Shown here: positions 12,705 to 21,681 of the stretch, in pieces
How positions within the stretch are numbered: the stretch's first letter is position 1
Layout: every line of letters begins with the position of its first letter
Virus record (IMG/VR): IMGVR_UViG_3300015371_000111
Coordinates: 1 to 33,508 of that record
Length of the DNA: 33,508 nt
Source: a virus
Reading direction: 5' to 3' (one strand)
Made by a program: the position numbers and the translations under genes
Notes under the pieces: model-generated
The model's input: only the letters and a program-made list of their open reading frames with translations
The model's database searches: none
Told to the model about the DNA's origin: nothing

Positions 12705-12914
12705 ATGGAAGAACTGGATGTAATTACATTCAGTGGGGGATCAAATCTAATGACCTTTACAGGGCCAGTGGAGATTCCCGTGGCTTTCACGCTTGTTCTC
12801 GCTGAAGACGCCGATAGAAATGTCTTGGAATCTGCTGTTAAGTCCCTAGGAATGTTCCTTTTCGGGGAAGCTGCTGCTAAACTAGAGGCTGAAAATGGGT
12901 TCGATGGATCGTAA
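12705..12914 (+). CDS. Hypothetical protein (69 aa)
   Basis: A soluble-looking small protein with two beta-rich stretches (VITFSGGSNLMTFTG; IPVAFTLVLAE) and a C-terminal helix. The ATG lies 6 nt after a TATACT box and lacks a Shine-Dalgarno site, so a leaderless transcript is likely. It is the first gene after the tRNA array and overlaps the holin candidate by about 20 nt. No family recognised. Confidence 0.6.
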   Translation: MEELDVITFSGGSNLMTFTGPVEIPVAFTLVLAEDADRNVLESAVKSLGMFLFGEAAAKLEAENGFDGS

Positions 12915-13143
12915 ATTTATCGTCGGCTTGATCCGGGTTTTTATCTTTGGATTTCTCGGAGTCTTTATCCCCGCTGTAGCGGGTGTTTCCGATTGGTCTA
13001 ATTACGAAGCTCTAAAGGCGGCTATTCTCGCCTCGATTGGTGGGGCTATCGCCGCTGGAGTAAAGGCTGCTGCGGATACCCTTACCAAGGGTGTTTCGCC
13101 TTTGCCGTCTAAGGGTATTCTTTCCCGTAATGTCGCCCCTTAA
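12895..13143 (+). CDS. Putative holin (two transmembrane segments)
   Basis: 82 residues; the ATG at 12904 is an alternative start. Hydrophobic segments lie at about 9-29 and 41-62, the second Ala/Gly-rich (AAILASIGGAIAAGVKAA), followed by a hydrophilic tail. This matches phage holins that permeabilise the membrane for the endolysin. A second membrane gene candidate lies at 9675-9863, so which one is the true holin is open. Confidence 0.6.
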   Translation: MGSMDRKFIVGLIRVFIFGFLGVFIPAVAGVSDWSNYEALKAAILASIGGAIAAGVKAAADTLTKGVSPLPSKGILSRNVAP

Positions 13144-13324
13144 AGGAACTAATCTTTCAACCCTGAACGAGCCTGGGCGAATGGAGTATGCTCAGTATCT
13201 TCTGGACTGGAACAAGAACTTCTTCTTCACGAGAGGACTTCCTATGACTTGGGAAGAATGGGTGCGGGATCAATTAAGAGCCGATATGGAGGCTAACCCA
13301 GCCCGCACCCAAGCTAAAGTATAA
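13130..13324 (+). CDS. Hypothetical protein (64 aa)
   Basis: ATG at 13130, overlapping the holin candidate by 14 nt in another frame. The product is soluble and Trp-rich near LLDWNKNFFFTRGLPMTWEEWVRDQL, as in small phage proteins that bind partner proteins. A TATTCT box lies 8 nt upstream. An internal ATG at about 13182 is possible. Function unknown. Confidence 0.55.
   Translation: MSPLKGTNLSTLNEPGRMEYAQYLLDWNKNFFFTRGLPMTWEEWVRDQLRADMEANPARTQAKV
13315..13320 (+). promoter_or_regulatory. Leaderless -10 box TAAAGT
   Basis: TAAAGT, spacer ATAAAC, ATG at 13327. It overlaps the end of the preceding gene. Confidence 0.5.
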
Positions 13325-13326
13325 AC

Positions 13327-13389
13327 ATGGAAGCTAATTTCTTCATCGGTCTCTGGGTTCTTATCTTTCTCGGCGGATTCTTCTCTTAA
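13327..13389 (+). CDS. Tiny membrane peptide (20 aa)
   Basis: MEANFF followed by a single hydrophobic segment GLWVLIFLGGFFS. There is a leaderless-type TAAAGT box exactly 6 nt upstream, and the stop overlaps the convergent gene by 4 nt. Its place after a holin candidate suggests a lysis accessory. Such short ORFs are easily missed by gene finders. Confidence 0.45.
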   Translation: MEANFFIGLWVLIFLGGFFS

Positions 13390-15599
13390 GGCCCGCTGAA
13401 AGGATCAGAGCCACCCCCGCCGAAAGGCGATTCTGTGCGTGGCTTAGACCGTGCTTTCTTTCTTCTATGCACCTTTCCTACTTTCTTCTCCCTCTTAGCC
13501 TGCTTGCCTGTTTCCTTTGTAAGTAGGGTTCGCGGGAAGAAAGCAGGGCCTGGGCCAAGTTCCATCATTAGGCGTTCCAGCAGGTCTCCTTCTTCGTAGG
13601 ACTTAACAGGAGGTCTGATTCCAGCAGACAGTCTCCAAAGGTCTGAAAGAGGAAGATTCGTTAGGAAGTCAAGAGCTTCTGCTTCCAGGTTCGACCTTCT
13701 GCCGACCACATTCCCGAGACGATCCTTGATGTTCATGTGTCGAAGCGGGTAGCCCGTCTGGATGTCCCTGCCGGTAGCCGCTCCGTGAATAAATCCAGGA
13801 GCAGGGCCGATTTCCTGAAGAATCGAAAGACCAGGACGTGAGCCTCCTCTTCTGAACATTTCAGCGCCCTGAGCAGATACTTCAGCAGCAGGCTGGAGAT
13901 TGTAAATGTTCGAAGGATTGAAGACAGCCTGCTTAGGCCCTGGCTTTGCGTTTGGATCTCCCGCTCCCTTCGGAACCAAATACTGCGCCCAGAAAGGAAG
14001 GTCTCCCAAAAGGCGATTCTGTTCTTCCTTTCCTTTCTTACCAATAGCAAGACCAGCAGCGGCCTGAATTGAATGTTCCGCAGGGAAGCGATAGCCATAG
14101 CGCAGAAGTGCTTTGAACATTGGGTAGAAGATCGGAACCTGAGACTTCATAAATAGCTGCTCTTTGTGGGAGAGTCTTCCGAAGTCTCCTACTTCTTCGT
14201 TGGCGCGAGTGGCGGTAGCCAAATCCTTAGGAGTAGGCTTACCGGCCTTTAGCCGGTTAACCATCTTCACAACATCAGCGTGGGTTGTGTAGCCAGCGTC
14301 TCTAAGGGCGTTGAGAGTCGAAAGAATTCTCACATGAGCTTCAGGAGCATTGGCAAGCCTTCCTGCCCTATTAACAAACTTTCCTTTGCCTCCGATTCTT
14401 GACTCGTTAAGAGAAAGAGCCTGCCCTTCTCCGGCGATGTTCTTTAGATCGTTGTAGAGAGATTTCTCGTTCTTCTTCAGGTGGCGAGCCTGCCTGATGG
14501 AAGCACCTGTAGCTGCCGGTCTATGCGCGAGCATAGTCCCTGTCTGAGTAAGGTTCTGGAGGTAATAGCGTGGTCGCAACCACATAGACATACGGATGAT
14601 GTCCATAGGAGCGTTTACGCCCTTCTCGATAAGGCTTTGCTTCTGATTTCTTACCTGCTTGACAGAAGGCATTGTTGTAGTCACCTTTCTCCCCGAAGGA
14701 AGAACGCTGGTAGAGACCTTCTTCGCATTCGGGTCTCTTAGCTGTCTGTGGAATCGCTCTGTCTGTGCCTCTACACGCTTAAGTGCTCCTTCTCGCGCTT
14801 TAGAGGAGTATCTAAGGGTTGCTTTCTGAATTCCTCTCACAGCAGGGTTAGGAGAAGCGGGAAGAGTTTTGTCCGTACCCGGAATTACCCGCTCGCGCGG
14901 AGCAGGGCGCTTGGAAGCGGCCTTTCCAGCCTGCCTAATTGTCTGCCTCAGGTTGTAAGCGCGGTTGAGATTGGCCCCGCCCTCTGTTCGGCGGATAAAG
15001 GACTTGGTGTTGGTCCTCTCAGCCTGGATATGACCGTAATTGAGCTTGTAGTCGTCCAGTTCCTTCCGGGTTACGCCGTATCTCTTCAGCATCTTCGCGT
15101 TCATAGGGCCTTTCATTCCTCTTTCGGCCTCATGCGCGGCTGCAAGAGCAGGGTTTACCCTTCCTTTGGATACGTCCCTTACCGCTCTTGCTGCTTTTCC
15201 AGCCGCCCCAATCCGTGCGGCGGCTCCTCCTCCTGCTGACAGCACCGCCAGAGCGTCCATAAGAGGGCCTGATACGTCTCCACCGCGTCCGAAGTGACGG
15301 TAAGACTCATATTCAGCTTTCGCAAGCGCAGAGGCAAGGCTTTTGGCACCTGACTTCTTGCCTCTGACCATTCCGAGGATTGACGAGTTTCCTAGAAAAG
15401 GATGCTTAAGGTCATGCCGAATGTCCTTGTAAGCAATTCGCCCAGTCATAGCGATGCCTGTAGGTACGCCGGTTACGCCGTGGTAAAGCCCTCTACCTGT
15501 CCCTCCCGCAACATGACCTACAGGTCTAAGAACATGCCTGGTTACAGGCCGGATAACCCTTTTCTTCAGGCGCTTGGTGATTCCTGAGTAAAAAGCCAT
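13386..15599 (-). CDS. Large basic internal virion protein
   Basis: 737 residues, very rich in Lys and Arg, especially at both ends, with Gly/Ala-rich helical stretches near 110-135 and 515-525. There is no catalytic motif. The size, charge and place at the end of the structural block fit an internal virion (ejection) protein of short-tailed phages, delivered with the DNA; this is inferred. A TAAACT box lies 7 nt before the ATG. Confidence 0.6.
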   Translation of the reverse strand: MAFYSGITKRLKKRVIRPVTRHVLRPVGHVAGGTGRGLYHGVTGVPTGIAMTGRIAYKDIRHDLKHPFLGNSSILGMVRGKKSGAKSLASALAKAEYESYRHFGRGGDVSGPLMDALAVLSAGGGAAARIGAAGKAARAVRDVSKGRVNPALAAAHEAERGMKGPMNAKMLKRYGVTRKELDDYKLNYGHIQAERTNTKSFIRRTEGGANLNRAYNLRQTIRQAGKAASKRPAPRERVIPGTDKTLPASPNPAVRGIQKATLRYSSKAREGALKRVEAQTERFHRQLRDPNAKKVSTSVLPSGRKVTTTMPSVKQVRNQKQSLIEKGVNAPMDIIRMSMWLRPRYYLQNLTQTGTMLAHRPAATGASIRQARHLKKNEKSLYNDLKNIAGEGQALSLNESRIGGKGKFVNRAGRLANAPEAHVRILSTLNALRDAGYTTHADVVKMVNRLKAGKPTPKDLATATRANEEVGDFGRLSHKEQLFMKSQVPIFYPMFKALLRYGYRFPAEHSIQAAAGLAIGKKGKEEQNRLLGDLPFWAQYLVPKGAGDPNAKPGPKQAVFNPSNIYNLQPAAEVSAQGAEMFRRGGSRPGLSILQEIGPAPGFIHGAATGRDIQTGYPLRHMNIKDRLGNVVGRRSNLEAEALDFLTNLPLSDLWRLSAGIRPPVKSYEEGDLLERLMMELGPGPAFFPRTLLTKETGKQAKREKKVGKVHRRKKARSKPRTESPFGGGGSDPFSGP

Positions 15600-15606
15600 T
15601 GCCTAC

Positions 15607-15612
15607 AGTTTA
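15607..15612 (-). promoter_or_regulatory. Leaderless -10 box TAAACT
   Basis: TAAACT, 7-nt spacer, ATG at 15599. Confidence 0.5.
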
Positions 15613-17070
15613 TTAGCCGGTATACCGCTGTCCGGTATATCTCTTCTTCTTGCTCTTGGTCTTCCCGTTTTGAGTAGGGCCTTCAGAACCGGCGATTACC
15701 CTTCCTCTCATGCGGTTGAGGATGTCCTGGCGAATGGCCTTTCCAGCCGGTGAGTTAGGAGCAATCCCAGCAGCCTGAAGAGCCTGATTGATTAGGGTTA
15801 CAGCCCTAGCCTTTCCTCCCATACCGGCGTCATAGCGAACCTGACCGTCAGGCCGGATAACCGCCGAGTAAGCAGCTTTGAGAGCGCGGTTTCTATCCGC
15901 TGAAGAAGGGGGCTTGTTCTGATTAGCAGCCTTAGCTTCCTTCGACGCCTGAGCGCGAATGTCAGCGGCTGTGACTGTAGCGTCAGCGCGTGTGGCCGCA
16001 GAAGTGACCGTAGCGTCAGCCCTAATCGAAGCAATGTCTTTCTGAGCCTGAATTTTGTTAGCTTCAAGCTCTGCCTTAAGCTTGTTTGCAGCTTTCTTGT
16101 CGCCAGAAGCAACCTTGATTTCCCACTGACGCTGAAGCAAATCCTGCTTCTTCCAGTAATTCTCCCAGTAACGGTCTTCATCGTCTTTAGCCTTCTGAGC
16201 CTTTTCAGCCTTTGTCTGTTCTGCCTTGCCCTGAGTGAACTCCCAATGAGCCTGGTCATAAGCATCACGCTCTGAAAGCCCCTGCTGGGTAAGCTCAAAC
16301 TGTCTGTCCAGGAATTCGCTCATAAGGTCTGCCTGGTCAGCGGCGAACTGCTGCTCAAGCTGCTGACGAACAATCGCAGGCTGTTTGTTCAGCCATGCTT
16401 CTTCTTCCGCTGAGCGTCCGATCAACGTCTGGATATCTCCTGTATTTCCGGCGTAGTTAGCTCCTCCCGCGCCGGAGTAATAATCAGCCACTTCCTTTGT
16501 CACAGGCTCAACAGCAGAACCAGGAGCGTTGATAAGCGCTAGGCGTTCCAAGAGGCTCTGTCCTGCTTCTGTTCCCTGCTTCTTAAGGCGGTTGGCGACA
16601 GCTTCGTTTACCGCAGCAGCCGCCTGCTCTGCGTGAGCGTAATTCGCTCGCATAGGAGCGACAGCATCGCCATAAAGCTTGCTTGCCGCAGCAGAACGTC
16701 CTTCCAAATTTGCTCTCAACTGAGCTAGCTGTTCATCCTTCATTCTTGAAAGCTGTGCCAGAAGCTCAGATGTATGGTCTTTGAACGGATAAAAACCGTC
16801 TCCGCTTTCTCCCTGACCTGAAGCGATTCCAGGCCTAGCTCCAATCCCAAGAGGATGGATTACCCCATTTGCGTCAGGCTTATAAATGCTCTTAGGAGCT
16901 AGAGCGGCTTTTGCCGCCCCTCCTAGATAAGTAGAGCCTCCTGGCGGAGTTGCCACGGAACCCCTGGCTCCGAGTCCCCCAGGTGTCCCTCCTGAGTCGT
17001 TTTGTAGCGCTCTCCAGTTAAACCGTCTCTTCGGCTTTCTGGAAGGCTTGGGAGTAAGCAGCCATGCCAT
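15613..17070 (-). CDS. Coiled-coil structural/internal protein
   Basis: 485 residues. A basic, Pro/Gly-rich N-terminus precedes a long helical region (about 100-390) with many heptads and a repeated RADATVT(S/A)A unit near 350-370. The extreme C-terminus repeats RYTG twice. It is probably a virion protein, perhaps an ejection protein acting with its large downstream neighbour. A TAGAAT box lies 8 nt before the ATG. Confidence 0.6.
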   Translation of the reverse strand: MAWLLTPKPSRKPKRRFNWRALQNDSGGTPGGLGARGSVATPPGGSTYLGGAAKAALAPKSIYKPDANGVIHPLGIGARPGIASGQGESGDGFYPFKDHTSELLAQLSRMKDEQLAQLRANLEGRSAAASKLYGDAVAPMRANYAHAEQAAAAVNEAVANRLKKQGTEAGQSLLERLALINAPGSAVEPVTKEVADYYSGAGGANYAGNTGDIQTLIGRSAEEEAWLNKQPAIVRQQLEQQFAADQADLMSEFLDRQFELTQQGLSERDAYDQAHWEFTQGKAEQTKAEKAQKAKDDEDRYWENYWKKQDLLQRQWEIKVASGDKKAANKLKAELEANKIQAQKDIASIRADATVTSAATRADATVTAADIRAQASKEAKAANQNKPPSSADRNRALKAAYSAVIRPDGQVRYDAGMGGKARAVTLINQALQAAGIAPNSPAGKAIRQDILNRMRGRVIAGSEGPTQNGKTKSKKKRYTGQRYTG

Positions 17071-17074
17071 ATTC

Positions 17075-17084
17075 CATAATTCTA
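17075..17084. promoter_or_regulatory. Divergent overlapping -10 boxes (17070- / 17089+)
   Basis: Only 18 bp separate the start codons of the divergent genes. CATAAT (17075-17080) reads toward the + gene and TAGAAT (17084-17079) toward the - gene; the boxes overlap by two bases. Confidence 0.5.
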
Positions 17085-17088
17085 GGGT

Positions 17089-18258
17089 ATGGCCTTTCTC
17101 TCAAACTATCTATCTGGAGGAAGATCGTCTGGACGCCCTTCAAGGCGAAGCTCCCCTTACCCCACCTACAGACCTTCATCTACCTATTCAGCACCTTCTA
17201 GGGCCTCTCAGAGCCGTCAACAGTCTTCTCCTTTCTCTGCCCAGGACTTCGCTCAGGCGCTTCTTTCCCAGCAGCAGGCAAGAAAGGTCACAACCCCTTC
17301 AGCCACTTTTGATAACTCATACGATTATGACCCCATTCTGGCAAGAATTCAGGCTTTGGGTTCAAAGTCTGTGGCTAACGCCCAGACCGAAGCTGAACAG
17401 CTTCGACGCAAGGCGGTTATCGACACAGGGGATACAGGAATTGCCTCAGAGCTTAAATTTGATCCGAATACCCTAAGTGCTGCTGGGCAGAATCCCGAAT
17501 CAATTCGCGCTCAGATCGCGCGGGAGTTTGCCCAGAAGCAGAAAGACTTGGAGGAAGCTTTTCAGTCCCAGAATCTTTTCTATTCGGGAGCTTACGCGGA
17601 CGAGCTTGGGAAGCTAGGACAGGGAAGAGCTTCCGCTGAAGCATCAGTGGGACAGCGGCTAAGAGACCTTCTGGCTGGGATTGACTCCGGAGTTTTGGAA
17701 TCTCAGGAGACAGCACGTCAGGCAGAGCTTGACGCTCAGTTGAACGAAGCTCTTATGAGTAAGTATTACGGTGGATCAACCACAGCAGGAAGGATGGGAG
17801 GAACCTCTGGAAGACTTGCTTATACCTCAGGAGCCGCAGAAAAGCTAGCCGGACTTGGGTTCTCTGACGAATCTGTCTACAGCGCGATTTCTTCTTATGC
17901 TGCCCAGCGAGGATGGACTCCTTATCTTGAAAACGGAGTTCCAGGAACTTACGGAATCCAGCACAACGGTGAATATGTAACCGGCCCTGATGGGCAGATT
18001 TACGTCTGGGTCAAGGTTGGTACGCCTACAGGAAACTCAACAGAGCTAATTCCGATTGGAAATGCTCCTGGAGCGCAGACTACTCAGACAGTAACAGCAC
18101 CTGTTCTAACCCCAGACCAGCAGCAACTTGCGTCTTCGACAGTCACCGGGGGAATTGACCGCACAGGGGTTTATTCGTCTCCCACAACTCTTCCTGCTAC
18201 TGACGATCCGCTTACTTATTATTTGACAGGCGGCGGGTCTTCCTACGGGCCTGTTTAA
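17089..18258 (+). CDS. Putative structural protein on the opposite strand
   Basis: 389 residues. A Ser/Pro/Arg-rich disordered N-terminus (1-60), a helical coiled-coil region (80-220) and a C-terminal domain with RGWTPYLENGVPGTYGIQ, which looks like a compact beta domain. Composition resembles the adjacent minus-strand virion proteins, yet it is coded on +. It has its own promoter and ends in a 4-nt overlap with the convergent tail fibre gene. Function unknown. Confidence 0.55.
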   Translation: MAFLSNYLSGGRSSGRPSRRSSPYPTYRPSSTYSAPSRASQSRQQSSPFSAQDFAQALLSQQQARKVTTPSATFDNSYDYDPILARIQALGSKSVANAQTEAEQLRRKAVIDTGDTGIASELKFDPNTLSAAGQNPESIRAQIAREFAQKQKDLEEAFQSQNLFYSGAYADELGKLGQGRASAEASVGQRLRDLLAGIDSGVLESQETARQAELDAQLNEALMSKYYGGSTTAGRMGGTSGRLAYTSGAAEKLAGLGFSDESVYSAISSYAAQRGWTPYLENGVPGTYGIQHNGEYVTGPDGQIYVWVKVGTPTGNSTELIPIGNAPGAQTTQTVTAPVLTPDQQQLASSTVTGGIDRTGVYSSPTTLPATDDPLTYYLTGGGSSYGPV

Positions 18259-19340
18259 ACACCCTTCAACACGTTCAAAATAGCTCGATGATTTCTAATT
18301 GAGTTGTTTGCATTAGCCGCAGACCAAGTAACTGTCAATGCCAGGTTTTTCAGAGAGGTAGTGTCCTCGGCGGCAGACCCTCCCATTGCTGCTTCGGCAA
18401 TAATTAGGTTTCCCGATCCCCAACCACCTGTCCCTGTCGAAGCGGCTGAAGAACCCTGCTGATTGGCAGAAAAAGAACCAACCAACAACTGAGAGTTAGT
18501 GGCCCCTGCATTTTGAATAGCAATACAAGCAGACCAAAATCCCCTGGCGGCACCCGAAGAAGGAATAGCACCCGAGGTTGCAGCCCAAATTGTTGTAGCC
18601 CCAAGCTTAACCTTCAGAGTAATTGTCGGAGTTGCCCCCGAGTTGTTTAGCCAATCCCCTTCTGCAAACAGAAGCGCAATCCCGTTCGGCCCAAGAGCAT
18701 TGGCGGGAATGTCAATATCTCCATTGAGAAGATCGGTTTCAGTTGTTGTGTTTACAACATCCTTCGTAGAGTTACGACGATCAGCCTGAACCCCTCCCGC
18801 CGCTGCCTGCCAAGTGAAATCGTCTCTAAGGAACTTAGTTCCGTCCGGAGTTCCTGTGATTACAGGGGTAGTCCTGTCAACTTCATTCCAGCTACTTCCG
18901 TTGTAAACGAATTCGATTTTCTCCCCAACGGCAAGAGCCAAATCAACCCCCCCGCGCAAAGAGAAGGGAGCGCCTGAACCCGCTCCAGCGTTATGGATGA
19001 TCGTTGCACTGGCAGCAGACTCGTTAGAAACAGTTAGTCTTACTCCAGACCCCTTTGTGGGCGCTCCAACCCGGCGCAAAGAACCTCCGCCAGTAGAAAT
19101 AACCAAATAGACCCCCACGGAGTTTCCCCCACCCCAGGAAATGTCGGTATTAGCCCCGGAAACCACATTCGTAGGTAGAACAACAACCAATCCGGTGATT
19201 TTTGCTCCGGAAATGGAGTTGAGGTTAGCGTCGTCAAGGTTTCCATTGAGCAGGGTCTGGAGTAGGCCGTAATTGCTCGCATGGAGAGCAGCAGCGATAT
19301 TCTGCCCTGAGAGAGGCAGGGGGAGGTTGATGGTTCCCAC
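18255..19340 (-). CDS. Tail fibre/receptor-binding-like protein
   Basis: 361 residues, rich in Gly, Ser, Thr and Asn with short beta strands. TGTPDGTKFLRDDFTW (about 163-178) is a motif common in phage tail fibres, where it links the shaft to the C-terminal receptor-binding head. The C-terminal half looks like a jelly-roll tip. The N-terminus is short and may attach to the tail hub encoded just upstream. GTG start, 6 nt after TAGAAT. Confidence 0.72.
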   Translation of the reverse strand: MGTINLPLPLSGQNIAAALHASNYGLLQTLLNGNLDDANLNSISGAKITGLVVVLPTNVVSGANTDISWGGGNSVGVYLVISTGGGSLRRVGAPTKGSGVRLTVSNESAASATIIHNAGAGSGAPFSLRGGVDLALAVGEKIEFVYNGSSWNEVDRTTPVITGTPDGTKFLRDDFTWQAAAGGVQADRRNSTKDVVNTTTETDLLNGDIDIPANALGPNGIALLFAEGDWLNNSGATPTITLKVKLGATTIWAATSGAIPSSGAARGFWSACIAIQNAGATNSQLLVGSFSANQQGSSAASTGTGGWGSGNLIIAEAAMGGSAAEDTTSLKNLALTVTWSAANANNSIRNHRAILNVLKGV

Positions 19341-19346
19341 GCCTAA

Positions 19347-19352
19347 ATTCTA
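19347..19352 (-). promoter_or_regulatory. Leaderless -10 box TAGAAT
   Basis: TAGAAT, spacer TTAGGC, GTG at 19340. Confidence 0.6.
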
Positions 19353-19357
19353 GGTGC

Positions 19358-20848
19358 TTAAACGTTACCCAAGTCCAGAGACTGAAGAATCACGCTGGAA
19401 AGAGTCCAGGCTCCCATTTCGGGGTTATTTACTCCTCCCAGGACGTTTCTCTTCAGTTTTGTGATTGAAGAAGTTTCAGAGACGGTGAAAGCCAGAGCCT
19501 TGCAGACTCCCACAGACCAATAAGCGGCCACGTCCTGATGTTCTGGGGTTGAGTAAATGACCCCAGGGGCGTCGTAGACAGAAGAAGGATCATCGTAAAG
19601 GAACCCTGGGTTAGCAATTTCGACGGGAATGGTTCTCATTACATCTGCTTCGTCATAGTTCTTCATCACCTGAGAAGTGAAAACACCCAGGCCGGTGTAG
19701 CGAATCTGTCGGATTCTTACCTTCTTTCCGAAGTTAGGCTCAACCCAGCGGCTTTGGAAAGCAGAGGTAATAGCCGTTCCATCGTCCGTTCCTCCAACAT
19801 GAGAGTTGTAGACCTTTCCGTTTACAGTCGGAGAGCCGAAAACCATATCCGTCTGATATCGGGAAATTGAAGCGTAAGCAGAAGCCGCCTTGTCATGCAT
19901 GGTAATCCATCCGTCCTGAGGGTTAAGTTCGAATTCAGTCGAATTGTTCGTCTCTCCGTAACGTGGAACCGAGAAGAAAAGACGGTCAGCGTATCTTCCA
20001 GCGCAGAGCAAATCAGGACGATCCTGATTCATTTGCAGCTTCTGGAAGAAAGTCTCGATAAGCCGAGACTCTTCCTTGAAGGGCTGGATTCCGTCTGTTG
20101 AGTAAATTCCCTTTGCTGAAATTGTGTATACACGTCCATAAGCCGAAACCCCGGCAATATTCGAACCGGCTCCGATGGATGTGTCGATTGTCTGGAAGCT
20201 TCCGGTTGAAGGGTCATTGATTCGATAAGCAGAGTCAGCTTTGCAGACGATCAATCCAGGGCGTCCAGCAATGTCCAGTCCTGATGATCCTGTCATAAGG
20301 GTAATTGCCGCTGAGTCTTTTTCCTTTAGGTCAACAAAAGCTGTTCCGCCAAAGTTGGAGGCGTTTCCGATATCGCTCTTCCACGCGCGGGCGGGAGAGG
20401 TAAGATCATCCACCCAGACACGGTTCTGCCAGGTAGCGCAAGTAGAAGCCTTTGTAGGCGCTCCAGTAGGGACAGTTACTGTGGTTCCGTTGTAGATGAA
20501 ACACCCGTCTACCGGGTGAGCGATGAAGAGGTTTCCGTTATGCTCGCAAAATCCGGCGCGGTCAGAGGTAGTAAAAGTCTTAAAAGATGCAGCCCCTTCC
20601 AGGTGCAAAGAAGACCCAATTTGTTCAACCACCTGATTTCGGGCAGCCCAATAGAAAAGGTTGATTACCTTTCCAGACCCCGCCACGGCATGGCGAGGCT
20701 GGTAGCCAAGACGCTTCTGAAGATAGCCTCTTTCGTCCAGGGTTACATTCAGAGAATAAGGAAACTCATGGTCAGCAAGCTCTGAAGGGGCGTCTCGTGC
20801 ATTAAGCCCTCCAGAGAAGTCCCTGAAGATGATTTCCTTGGCAGCCAC
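19358..20848 (-). CDS. Tail hub/stopper protein, gp10-like
   Basis: 496 residues. The N-terminus FRDFSGGLNARDAPSEL....SLNVTLDERGYLQKRLGYQ is typical of P22 gp10-like and related beta-propeller tail proteins that cap the connector in short-tailed phages. The rest has repeated strands as in a propeller. It lies between the adaptor and fibre genes, as in podovirus tail modules. GTG start, 6 nt after TAAAAT. Confidence 0.72.
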   Translation of the reverse strand: MAAKEIIFRDFSGGLNARDAPSELADHEFPYSLNVTLDERGYLQKRLGYQPRHAVAGSGKVINLFYWAARNQVVEQIGSSLHLEGAASFKTFTTSDRAGFCEHNGNLFIAHPVDGCFIYNGTTVTVPTGAPTKASTCATWQNRVWVDDLTSPARAWKSDIGNASNFGGTAFVDLKEKDSAAITLMTGSSGLDIAGRPGLIVCKADSAYRINDPSTGSFQTIDTSIGAGSNIAGVSAYGRVYTISAKGIYSTDGIQPFKEESRLIETFFQKLQMNQDRPDLLCAGRYADRLFFSVPRYGETNNSTEFELNPQDGWITMHDKAASAYASISRYQTDMVFGSPTVNGKVYNSHVGGTDDGTAITSAFQSRWVEPNFGKKVRIRQIRYTGLGVFTSQVMKNYDEADVMRTIPVEIANPGFLYDDPSSVYDAPGVIYSTPEHQDVAAYWSVGVCKALAFTVSETSSITKLKRNVLGGVNNPEMGAWTLSSVILQSLDLGNV

Positions 20849-20854
20849 AGATCA

Positions 20855-20860
20855 ATTTTA
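20855..20860 (-). promoter_or_regulatory. Leaderless -10 box TAAAAT
   Basis: TAAAAT, spacer TGATCT, GTG at 20848. Confidence 0.6.
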
Positions 20861-21460
20861 GGGGATGGGCCAAGAGGGATACGCTCCCATGAAGGTTCCC
20901 GAAGAAAGAAACTCTGCCTTCATATCATCCAACCCTTCCTTATATTTCGTCTCGAAAAGCTCTCCTGAGGGGTCATTTTCCTGAACCAAGCCCTCAGCAG
21001 CGGCTCCGTGAACCAAAACATAGTGCCATTCGCTGGGGAAAGCAGGAATGTCTCCATCTGCCGATAGAAGAGCAAAAGCTTTCTCAGAGACAACCTTAAA
21101 GGTTCTCTGAACGTCCTGAGGAGTATCGAAGTAGATTTTGTCTCCGATAATCGAGTAAGCAGAAGGAACCCCGTTGGTTGTGGATGAAATCGGATAAAAC
21201 TCTTCAGGTCTTACCGCTTTTAGCTGGGTGAAAGAGGTATAAGGAGCGTAAGAAATCGCCACAATATCCCCAATCGTCCCCAGGGAGACATTGTTAGAGC
21301 CATAAGCAGCTACAAGGTCTGTCTGCTGGAGCTTGAAAGTCCAATCTTCAGCGGCCCAGAGCCGCCCATAGCGGTAATTGATCCAATCCTTGGCTGCGGC
21401 CCTTTTGGACTCGTCAAAACGGTCAGAAAGGACTCGATTTTGGATGGTTACGAAGTCCAC
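20858..21460 (-). CDS. Head-tail adaptor protein
   Basis: 200 residues. An N-terminal helical pair (residues 1-42), a central beta region with LKAVRPEEFYPI and IGDKIYFDTPQDV, and a C-terminal helical bundle with a Trp (EWHYVLVHGAAAEGL) match the gp4/gp11-type adaptors that dock below the portal. It precedes the hub gene in transcription order. GTG start, 6 nt after TAGAAT. Assignment is by fold pattern. Confidence 0.65.
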   Translation of the reverse strand: MDFVTIQNRVLSDRFDESKRAAAKDWINYRYGRLWAAEDWTFKLQQTDLVAAYGSNNVSLGTIGDIVAISYAPYTSFTQLKAVRPEEFYPISSTTNGVPSAYSIIGDKIYFDTPQDVQRTFKVVSEKAFALLSADGDIPAFPSEWHYVLVHGAAAEGLVQENDPSGELFETKYKEGLDDMKAEFLSSGTFMGAYPSWPIP

Positions 21461-21466
21461 GCCTTA

Positions 21467-21472
21467 ATTCTA
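21467..21472 (-). promoter_or_regulatory. Leaderless -10 box TAGAAT
   Basis: TAGAAT, spacer TAAGGC, GTG at 21460. A second TAGAAT at 21485-21490 on + faces the divergent membrane operon. Confidence 0.6.
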
Positions 21473-21484
21473 GGCGTCCTGGCC

Positions 21485-21490
21485 TAGAAT
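21485..21490 (+). promoter_or_regulatory. Putative -10 box TAGAAT for the membrane-protein operon
   Basis: TAGAAT lies nine bases before the ATG at 21500. A second TAGAAT overlaps that ATG. Spacing is longer than at the other leaderless starts, so confidence is lower. Confidence 0.4.
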
Positions 21491-21499
21491 GAGACTAGA

Positions 21500-21679
21500 A
21501 TGTCTACATGGGAAACAGCCGAGAAAACATGGCCCTGGATTATCCGATTCGTCGGAGTGGCAATCGTGCTCTGGCAGCTTCTAGTCGATCAGGTGGACAG
21601 GCCCTACCTTCTGCTGCTAGCAGGGGGTATGTTGGGGCTAGAACAGGTCGTAAAAATTCAGGAGGCTTTGAAAAAGTAA
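21500..21679 (+). CDS. Small membrane protein (59 aa)
   Basis: ATG at 21500, divergent from the adaptor gene. Two hydrophobic segments (about 12-30 and 36-50) enclose the charged loop DQVDRP, and a helical KIQEALKK tail follows. An overlapping frame starting at 21508 is longer but reads as random sequence. First of three membrane genes in a + operon. Confidence 0.6.
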   Translation: MSTWETAEKTWPWIIRFVGVAIVLWQLLVDQVDRPYLLLLAGGMLGLEQVVKIQEALKK

Positions 21680-21681
21680 AA

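Noticed and set aside
14748-15239. 163-codon + ORF over the internal virion gene
   Set aside because: Antisense shadow of the 737-residue minus-strand gene.
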